The notes beneath the pieces were generated by a model that made no database searches, was not told the DNA's origin, and saw only the letters and a list, made by a program, of their open reading frames with translations. A stretch of 24,698 bases of DNA, from positions 71,382-96,079 of the forward strand of contig JBBBWG010006891.1 in the NCBI GenBank assembly GCA_037176905.1, read 5' to 3'. Of this stretch, positions 1-7,523 are shown piece by piece. This stretch comes from Azolla pinnata. Its lineage: Eukaryota > Streptophyta > Polypodiopsida > Salviniales > Salviniaceae. Each line of letters opens with the position of its first letter. Position 1 is the first letter of the stretch. The translations under genes and the position numbers were made by a program.

Positions 1-1365
1 ACTGCATTAGATTTCCACGTAACTAGTGGCCACATGGAAATTATCAGCCAAAATAAAGAGAGTATCAGGACATGAATTAGCATAGACCCCAAAATAGAGA
101 TGTCATCTGATAGCTAGCAGATATACTATCACAAATGCATCACGATCTAGATTCAGGCCGTGGAAACCAGCGAGAACAACAAGGTCCAAAGTAGTTTCCA
201 TGCATGTGCGCAAAACCCATCGTTAGGGAAAGGCATAATAAAATAAACGAAAACCCATGGAACATGGACATATAGATGTTCAATATGATCAGACAGTACC
301 TATCAACTACAAACACAACATTGTAACACGTACATTCACTAAGTACAGACTGCATTCACGTTCATGAACAGCATATACCTTGCAATGCAGGTTACTCATC
401 CCCCTGGAAACCAGTCGCATGCCATCTGATTCCACTCTCCATAAAGCAGATGCGTCATTAATATAGCACAACATGAGATACGGATAAATGCATGCATACA
501 AACATACAGACGTACAAGTCACTGCAAAAGCAAAAAACCCCTTGACATAAGATGCATTCCAATGCAGAGCTTGAGACATCAAACCAGAGATAAAGCGGTG
601 TTCCATAGCAGATATCCGATACCCTGGACTAGATGGTTTGAACATGTCGGCATCGCATAAAAAGAACTCGGAAAAGAAGCCTAGAACCAGAATCTGTATA
701 TTTTAACATGTACACGCATGAAAATGTCTAGGGTAGGGCAAGTCGGTTGAACATAATCGGAAAAGAACCGTTACCTACTAGTGCAGAGTGCATATCCAGC
801 TGCTAGGTTACAGCATCTTCGATTGACATCATTGGAAAAGATCCATAACAAACAACAGTCTAGGTCAGGACATGTTGGCATGACATGATTCGAACGAAAT
901 CCTATTACCAGAAAATGTCTAGGCTAAGACGTGTTAGTTTGAAATCCCAATCCTTAAACCCATCACCAGCAAGTGCGTGTATATATACACAGACATGTAT
1001 CTATACACGAGGCAAATCCATAAACAAGCAAGGATAAACTGGTTTGATGATGGAATCAGAAGAGAACCCAGTACCAGCAAAATGCATAGTTTACATGCAT
1101 ATGCAGCCCTATGTCTACAGGTTAGAACATACTGGTTTTGATCTATTTGGGGAGAAAATCAGTTCCCAGCAAAATGCAGAATTACACAGACGCAGAATCC
1201 AGAACCGATCCTATGAGAGCAAATGCAGCTCGATTGCATGTTTCAAGACACATGGAACCCAAAAGAAGCAGATCAAGCACAGCTTTGAAAGAGGCGTGTG
1301 AATCAGTACAGTCGAAAGATCGAGAGAGAGGGAGAGAAAGATGAAGAGAGGCAGAGAGCACATAC
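1..1365 (-). other. Probable first intron of the zinc-finger gene, with degenerate repeats
   Basis: Downstream of the donor at 1365-1364 the minus strand shows no exon I can join to the zinc-finger frame. The open frames here are short and match nothing I recognise. The DNA is AT-rich and holds several diverged copies of a unit resembling ctagg-tagGACATGTTGG, followed by cggaAGAGAACC and ACCAGCAAAATGCA. They lie around 612-690, 722-800, 855-915, 917-985, 1033-1090 and 1120-1185. It is most simply read as intron, but an undetected exon cannot be excluded. Confidence 0.4.
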
Positions 1366-1472
1366 CGACAGCAAACGCACCGGTAACAGCTCCTGATAGG
1401 GCACCTGCGAGCAACCTGGGGAGAGTGCAAGTAGATAAGGAGAACGTTGGGGGAGAGGAGGAAGAAGCAGAA

Positions 1473-1524
<52 letters not shown>

Positions 1525-1807
1525 GCGAGGTTCCATGGAAGCTGGAGAGGCTATGGAGGGTTTGAGCAGTGACAGTGGTGGTCCGATGAGGATGATGAAG
1601 AGGTGGGCGATGGAGGAAAGGCAAGCGATGATGGTGATGGAGCGGAGGAGCAACGACAGAGAAATGGCGCTCCTCTGAATCGCACATCTCGCACCTCCGG
1701 GGCCTGCTAATGGAACCTACTCCCGAGCTCGATCCATGGCCCGTTCCCGAGCTCCCATCGCTGTTGAGATACGTGCACTCCCGACATGTCCACGCTCGCT
1801 CAACCAT
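1366..1807 (-). CDS. First exon of a RanBP2-type zinc-finger gene with a Gly/Ala-rich membrane segment (partial)
   Basis: The frame starts at the ATG at 1807-1805, with A at -3 and G at +4. Residues 1-50 hold WTCRECTYLN and, after a Gly/Ser-rich insert, RRCEMCDSEE. This is the W-x-C-x2-C ... N ... C-x2-C pattern of RanBP2-like zinc fingers, which commonly bind ubiquitin, RNA or protein. A His/Pro-rich stretch and a long poly-Ser run (TCA codons, the 1477-1524 triplet repeat) follow. The exon then reaches LPRLLAGALSGAVTGAFAV, a small-residue hydrophobic segment. It ends at a good donor, G|GTATGT, with GT at 1365-1364 and phase 1. The Gly/Ala segment recalls the N-terminal membrane part of plant NEP1-interacting RING-H2 proteins, but I see no RING domain here because the later exons lie outside the window or are not recognisable in 1-1363. 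I am fairly sure of the zinc-finger exon and unsure of the family. Confidence 0.55.
1477..1524. repeat. ATG/GAT trinucleotide microsatellite inside the zinc-finger exon
   Basis: About 16 uninterrupted triplets (plus strand ATG/GAT). On the coding minus strand they are read as TCA codons and give a poly-Ser run of about 18 residues. The repeat keeps the frame, so length changes would alter only the Ser run. Confidence 0.95.
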
Positions 1808-2230
1808 TTTAGGGTTTCCGGGATCGCGCCTGATGATGCAGAGATGGATCAGATGCAGGAAAGGAAATCGGATCCTTTCTTAGGGTTCCCTTCTGATGAC
1901 CTGCTTCTGCTTATCGGGTTTAGGGTTTCCGGGATTGTGCTCTGATGCAGAGATAGATTAGATGCAGGAAAGAAAAATCGGCTCCTTTCTTAGGGTTTCC
2001 TTTCTGATGACCTACTTCTGCTTATCAGGTTTAGGGTTTCCGGGATTGAGCTCTGATGCAGGGAAGAAATCGGATCCTTTCTTAGGGTTTCCTTCTGATG
2101 ACCTACTTCTGCTTACCTGGTTTAGGGTTTCCGGGATTGAGCTCTGATGCAGAGATAGATTAGCTGCAGGAAAGAAAATCGGATCCTTTCTAGGGTTTCC
2201 TTCTTCCCTTGCTTCGTTTTAGGGATTGCC
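1808..2230. repeat. Four-copy tandem repeat of about 110 bp carrying telo boxes
   Basis: Copies begin with TTTAGGGTTTCCGGGAT at 1808, 1919, 2031 and 2121. Each continues with a segment like tctgatgcagagatagat, then ATCGGATCCTTTC, a second TTAGGGTTTCC and TCTGATGACCT. The third copy is shorter, about 90 bp, and the fourth diverges after its second telo box. The first copy starts at the base next to the zinc-finger start codon, so the gene's 5' leader and promoter are built from this repeat. Confidence 0.9.
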
Positions 2231-2725
2231 TTCTTCCTCGTCCTTTCCGCTTCTCTGTTTAGGGTTTCTGATAGAAGGAAACAGAAGGTTTTTGTTTGGT
2301 TTCCCCCCCCCCAAAGGTTTCTGTTGTTTGCAGAGAAGTTCAAGGAAGTGGATATGGCTTCTTGTGAGTTGCCTTCCGATTAGGGTTTTCTTCCTGAATA
2401 GGGTTTTCCCAGTGGATTCTTTACCTGGATTGGACCCGAACAAGGATATGGAGGATGAAACTAGGGTTTCCTTTCTACACATTAGGGTTACATAGCTGCA
2501 TTGGCATTAGGGTTAGAAGGACAGGGGGCTTCGCAGCAGCAAAACGGCAGGTCCGATTAGGGTTTGGATGGAACTTCAGGGAGAGAAGGAGGCAAAGTGA
2601 GGTTGGAGAAGGAAGCGATTTTAGGGTTTTCCCGGGGGAGCTATGGCGGAGAGGAAGCTTAGGGTTTTAGAAGCTGCATTCGGTGGAAGAAGAAAAGCGG
2701 AAGGAGGAGGAAGAGATCCGGGAAG

Positions 2726-2758
2726 AAGAAGAAGAAGAAGAAGAAGAAGAAGAAGAAG
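2726..2758. repeat. (GAA)n trinucleotide microsatellite
   Basis: About ten AAG/GAA triplets in a purine-rich stretch. Open frames crossing it give only Arg or Leu runs and are not credible genes. Confidence 0.9.
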
Positions 2759-3178
2759 ACATGGGGAAATGGAAAGCTTTGAAACCTCTTCCCCTGAATT
2801 AGGGCAAGAAAAAGCAGGTTTCACCTGTGTTAGGACAAGAAAGACGAAGAAGAAGAAGGCGACGATGATGGCTATGGCGATGGTGAAGGAAAGGAGAATT
2901 TTTCTTGGGATTAGGGCAACAGCAGAAAAAAGCTTGGAGGAATCAGCGGAGCGGTGGAATCAATCAGAGCTTCTTCTTCTTCTTTCTATTTTCGGGCTTT
3001 TCTAGGGTTTTGCTCCTCCTGCTGGGAGCTCGGACATGGGCTTTGTTCCTTCAGGGGTTTAGGGTTTCTGCGGCGACGCCGGATTAGGGTTTGGGATCGA
3101 TTTGCCGCGACAGATGGAGCAGAAGCTTTTAGGGTTTGGGATCGATTCAGAGAAGAGAGGTCGACGAAGGTTCTCCTG

Positions 3179-3216
3179 CCCTTCCCTTCCTTTCCTTCCT
3201 TTCCTTCCTTCCTCCG
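3179..3216. repeat. Polypyrimidine TTCC-rich tract
   Basis: A run of CCTTCCCTTCC / TTTCCTTCC units on the plus strand, interrupting otherwise purine-rich DNA. It is a simple sequence tract with no coding sense. Confidence 0.8.
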
Positions 3217-3338
3217 CCAAGGGCCTGCGGATATGGCGAAGGAGAACAGGATTTAGGGTTACGCTGCTGCGCGGAAAGCCTGCGGGGGGAGGGAAGGAAG
3301 CCCAGATTAGGGTTTTCAAGGGGCAGCGAGAGACGGGG

Positions 3339-3342
<4 letters not shown>

Positions 3343-3400
<58 letters not shown>
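3343..3400. repeat. (AG)29 dinucleotide microsatellite
   Basis: About 29 uninterrupted AG units, ending just before the TTAGGG run at 3409. GAGA tracts in plant promoters are known binding sites for BBR/BPC factors; whether this one acts that way is not shown. The Arg/Glu and Ser/Leu frames across it are artefacts. Confidence 0.95.
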
Positions 3401-3401
<1 letters not shown>

Positions 3402-3408
3402 AACAAGA

Positions 3409-3438
3409 TTAGGGTTAGGGTTAGGGTTAGGGTTGGGG
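3409..3438 (+). repeat. Perfect short TTAGGG telomere-type run
   Basis: Four perfect tandem TTAGGG hexamers followed by TTGGGG. This is the only true hexamer tandem in the cluster. It is the six-base (human/Asparagales) telomere unit rather than the usual plant TTTAGGG. Four GGG runs separated by TTA are a textbook G-quadruplex pattern on the plus strand. Confidence 0.9.
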
Positions 3439-3727
3439 AGCGGGTGCAGGGACGGTGTCGGTACACAGGCGCAGAGAAGGCGAACTGGAGGCAGATTAGG
3501 GTTTTGGGGAACGGGCAAGAAGATGACTGTTAGGGTTTCCCGCAGAGAGGCAAGAGGCAAAGACAGGGAGACACAGAAACCCTAGAAACAGGAGATGAGC
3601 GCCATAGCTGCTGCAGAGCTCTTCTGCTGCGCACAAAGATATTTCTCGTTCTGTGTGTTTTTTCTCTCATGGTTTTTTCCTGTGGGCAAAAAGCGCCTTC
3701 TGTTTTCTCCTGGTCAAAGGCCGCCCC

Positions 3728-4638
3728 TTGACTTTGACCGGAGCCCCTTGACCTTGACCGGGTCAACGGAACCCTTGACCACACCTTGACCGCCATCCGG
3801 GTCACATTGACCTTGACCATCTCGACCTTCTCTTGTCCTTGACCTTGACCGTCTTGGCCTTCCCTTGACCTTCCTGGCCTTCCCTTGGCCTTCCCTTGAC
3901 CTTGACCGTGTTGGCCTTCCCTTGACCTTGACCGTGTTGGCCTTCCCTTGGCCTTCCCTTGACCTTGACCGTGTTGGCCTTCCCTTGACCTTGACCGTGT
4001 TGGCATTCCCTTGACCTTGACCTGCGTGTCATTCCCTTGACTTTGACCGTGTTGGCATTCCCTTGACCTTGACCTGCGTGTCATTCCCTTGACTTTGACC
4101 GGATCGGCCTTCCCTTGACCTTGACCGGATCGGCATTCCCTTGACCTTGACCGGATCGGCATTTCCCTTGACTTTGACCAGCTTGGCCTTCCTTTGACCT
4201 TGATCTTGACCAGTTTGGTCTTCCCTTGACCTTGACCGGCTCGGCCTTCCCTTTACTTTGACCGGTTTGGCCTTCCTTTGACCTTGATATTGACCTTGAC
4301 CGGCTCGGCCTTCCCTTGACCTTGACCGGCCTCGCCTTCCCTTGACCTTTACCGGCTTGGCTTTCCATTGACATTGACCGGCTTGGCCTTCAGTTGACCT
4401 TGACCGGCTTGGCTTTCCCTTGACTTTGACCGGCTTGGCCTTCACTTGACCTTGACCGGATTGGCATTCCCTTGACTTTGACCGGATTGGCCTTCCGTTG
4501 ACCTTGACCGGCTTGGTATTCCCTTGAGTTTGACCGGCTCGGCCTTCCCTTGACCTTGACCGGCTTGGTATTCCCTTGAGTTTGACCGGCTCGGCCTTCC
4601 CTTGACCTTGACCGGATTGGCCTTCCTTGACGTTGACC
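3728..4638. repeat. 26-bp minisatellite of TTGACC (W-box core) units
   Basis: The unit is roughly TTGACCTTGACCGGCTTGGC followed by CTTCCC, and spacing between equivalent positions (for example 4504 and 4530) is 26 bp. Most units hold two TTGAC(C/T) cores, giving roughly 60-70 in about 910 bp. Spacer variants form blocks: GTGTTGGC at the left (about 3905-4060), GGATCGGC at about 4100-4160, GGCT(T/C)GGC in the middle and GGATTGGC near the right end. TTGAC(C/T) is the W box recognised by WRKY factors. The minus strand is open for up to 238 codons with a Lys/Gly/Gln/Arg/Ser 26-residue period (GQGQGKA, PVKVKGRP), as expected of a repeat of length 26 without stops. I do not call a gene. Confidence 0.92.
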
Positions 4639-6701
4639 ACCCCCTTTTGTTCCTTTTGCTTTTGTCCCTTCTGGTCAATGCATTGCTTTGACTTGACCGG
4701 CCCATGGTCAAGGCATTCGTCGACTTTCCCCCTCAATTTATACACCTCTTTGGATACTGCATGTGCTATCGTTTCGTTATTCTTCTTCCTTTACATTGTC
4801 ACAACTCTGTTTTACAAAACTCCGTCGTTCCGCGCGGGAGGCAGGAATTGAGGTAGTATTCCAAAACCCCTTTCCTATTTTCTGGAACTCACGACGCGAG
4901 GACTTTGGACCGGACCCTGTTCATGACCATCCAGTCAAAAGGGTGCCTTGACTTGACTTGGTCAAGCAATCATCTTATCTCCTTTTGAGTCATACTGTCG
5001 TAGCAGCAATATCTGTTTGTTTTCTTTCCTTCTTTTTGCTCCGAATCTTTCCGAGTTGGCCTCTCCGATGATCCATATCCTAGTAGAAACCCACTTTCTG
5101 ACGCATGATGTCTATCCATCCGTCTATCCACCCATTCGCTGGTGTATCTGTGTCTGTATGCAACTTGACATGTCTGCTCCGATTTCTTGCATCATTATAT
5201 ATATAATCGAAGGGGTATCCATTTGCCTCTAAGGTCGAAGGAAACGCAGAGCTCTGAGCCTACCTTACAAGTCGGTAGCACTAGTCTCGATTCGTCGTGC
5301 ATAACAGAACATAACAAGGGACCTACTATTGCACCCACGCTTCAATCCAAAGCGAATAATCACATTTTCTACGCCTCGAATTCGTCCTGATTTTTATTTT
5401 CCTGTTTTCTTTGAGACTGATCCGATGTTGACCTGGTGGAAAGCAATAAGCATGAAACAATGGACGGAAAGGTTATTACACGAGAAAAATAAGCTATCAA
5501 CCATGCCAATTCGATGATGCTATGTGGACCCTGTGAAGATCCAAAGCACCAAACTTATGTGAGAAATTTCCAAACTTCCGATAACTTAAAACTAATATAA
5601 ATGTAAACACTACCATCTTTGAGGGGTTTGATACATATAAAGTGTTATGGATGGGCACACCAACTGTGGGCTATATCATAGCGAGGCCTACAAATTAACG
5701 AGGCTACAACATAAAACTAGGAGCAGTGAGAGGTATGAAACTAAGACTGATACAACGCCGATGATTGCAAGAAGTTGAAGAGAAGCTTGTAAGATAAAGA
5801 TTGGAGAAGAAGCGATAAATGGGAGCGAGAAGATTGGATTGATGTGTCAATGACCAGCATACCCTCATGTGATATCGGATTTCAGAGCTCAAACTCGTGG
5901 ATCGAAGCCCTCACAGCAAGCTATCATACAATACAAGATTAGATTGATGGGATCAAAAGAGACTACAAATATTTTACATTCGGGAGCATTCCGAAATGTT
6001 TCTAGCACTTCTATCCAACATATACATCAAAGAGCCAACAACCAGTGTAGTGTGCCTTTAAGCTATCGACTTCTCACGAGCCGCCTTCTAATCACAAGCC
6101 AGGGAGTGAATGAAGCCTTTTGTTTCTCTTCCAGAATAGAGCATTCTCTCCTCTGATGGGCTTGAAAAAAACTTCCAGAATAGTCTTTGGCATGCATCAC
6201 ATTTGGGTGATGAAAAATCTCTCAAAATGCTCTAATCAAAACAGCTGATGGCATACATTTTGGTAGCTGAAACCTGCCTAAAAAACAGTGTAGACATATT
6301 CATTTAGTGCACAATAGGAATGGTTTCTCCCCCTTTTAGTTTAGACAAGGCTTGGGGCACTATCTCAGTGTGCATATATATCTGTATACACTTGTACATA
6401 TATATTGGAGAGTTTTTTGCAAGTGCAGTAGGAATCCAAATTGTCACTAAGTGTATCAGAAATTTTCACAGGAGGAAAAAAAGCTAAAGACTAAAGACAG
6501 TAACTTCTTCTTCCAATCATCCAGCTGGCAAATACAAAATCAGACTGGATCATTGTTTCCTATTGGATAAGCCTTCAGGATCAAATGATGCAAGAAGTGA
6601 GCAAATCGTGCATCTGATCAGCGGCAAGAAACAGAACATTTTCTCAGCAAAAAGAAAGAAAAACAAAAAACAAAGAATCACCCTAGATATGGATAAGCTC
6701 G
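4639..6701. other. Intergenic stretch, no gene seen
   Basis: A few scattered TTGAC or GTCAA cores continue from the minisatellite (4684-4712 and a near-palindrome at 4947-4966). There is a TATATATA stretch near 5195. Short open frames on both strands match nothing I recognise. The right end, below 6702, should include the 3' UTR of the pseudouridine synthase, but I cannot place its polyadenylation site. Confidence 0.6.
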
Positions 6702-7492
6702 TTATCGAAGCTCTTGAAGCTTCCTCCACAAATCTTCAAAATCCGCAGGCAATGGGCACGTGAATCGCAGTTCTTCACTACTCCGTGGATGTATGAACCT
6801 ACACACATCATCCAGAACTCGACCAATTTAGAAGATCTGTACAGTTTTAAAACCGATTCATTCTCTCACGTACTATTTATTCTTTAGCTCGGAAATTCGG
6901 TTACGCTTTCAAGCTCAGTTACCCTAAGCTAATGGCATGGAGATATGGTCTCTGCAAATTTCCCATTAGTTTCTTCACAGATCCATGGTTGGAGGACGAA
7001 ATCTTCGGTAGGATAGATGACAAAGCTGCCCCTTTCGAAGCCCCATACAGTTCATCACCAAGCAATGGATGGCCGATATGTTGTGCGTGAACTCTGATCT
7101 GGACATTCGAGTTCCCACACCATGTTGTCAGATGCAAGAAAAACAGACTACAGTTAACCCTGTTGGGACTGGGAACTGATCTCACTGAGAGAATATGAGC
7201 AATCTTCTTTAATACCTGATGAGTCCTCCCTGTTTGAAGTCTCCATTCAACCAGTGCCGAGCCACCATTCGCTACCACTTGGATCACTTTATAGCTGCCA
7301 ATCCAATCCCCAATGAAGAGAATATACTGTATCCCATCAAACCATCCAAAGATTTGGCCCACCGAGAAACAAACAAAGCCTATATTCACATCCTCACAGA
7401 ACCTAAAGATTACCACAATGCTGCTATGAAATTTTTCTCCTAGGTTGCCCCTATCCCTCTAAATTCCAAAGAAGCTGTTTCCATCAGCCAGA

Positions 7493-7523
<31 letters not shown>

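Larger units (their letters stand above)
1808..3590 (+). repeat. Cluster of telomere-like AGGGTT(T) motifs, almost all in one orientation
   Basis: About 29 TTAGGGTT, CTAGGGTTT or similar motifs lie on the plus strand between 1811 and 3540, for example at 1811, 1887, 1921, 1992, 2260, 2383, 2483, 2508, 2559, 2623, 2661, 3060, 3086, 3131, 3255, 3309, 3497 and 3532. The clearest opposite-strand example is AAACCCTAG near 3578. In single copies this motif is the plant telo box, common near the transcription starts of growth and translation genes and bound by TRB-type factors. Such density with one polarity also fits a worn interstitial telomeric tract. No coding gene is supported here. Confidence 0.8.

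Noticed and set aside
1341-1565. Plus-strand frame with a long poly-Asp run
   Set aside because: It is the antisense shadow of the triplet repeat in the zinc-finger exon, whose minus frame has recognisable Cys pairs and a donor site.
3059-3585. Overlapping frames of 135-149 codons on both strands
   Set aside because: They are produced by (AG)29 and the telomere-like motifs (runs of RERERE or SLSLSL) and match no protein family.
3595-3789. Plus-strand gene starting MSAIAAAELFCC
   Set aside because: Short, runs into the minisatellite, with no family match or splice continuation.
4029-4745. 238-codon minus frame with Lys/Gly/Gln/Arg/Ser repeats
   Set aside because: It is explained by the stop-free 26-bp minisatellite; overlapping frames with the same peptide appear in other phases, and there is no non-repeat domain.
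5870-5910. Possible primer-binding-site-like sequence (TTTCAGAGCTC) suggesting an old LTR element
   Set aside because: The match to the initiator-Met tRNA complement is imperfect, and I find no paired terminal repeats or element coding sequence around it.
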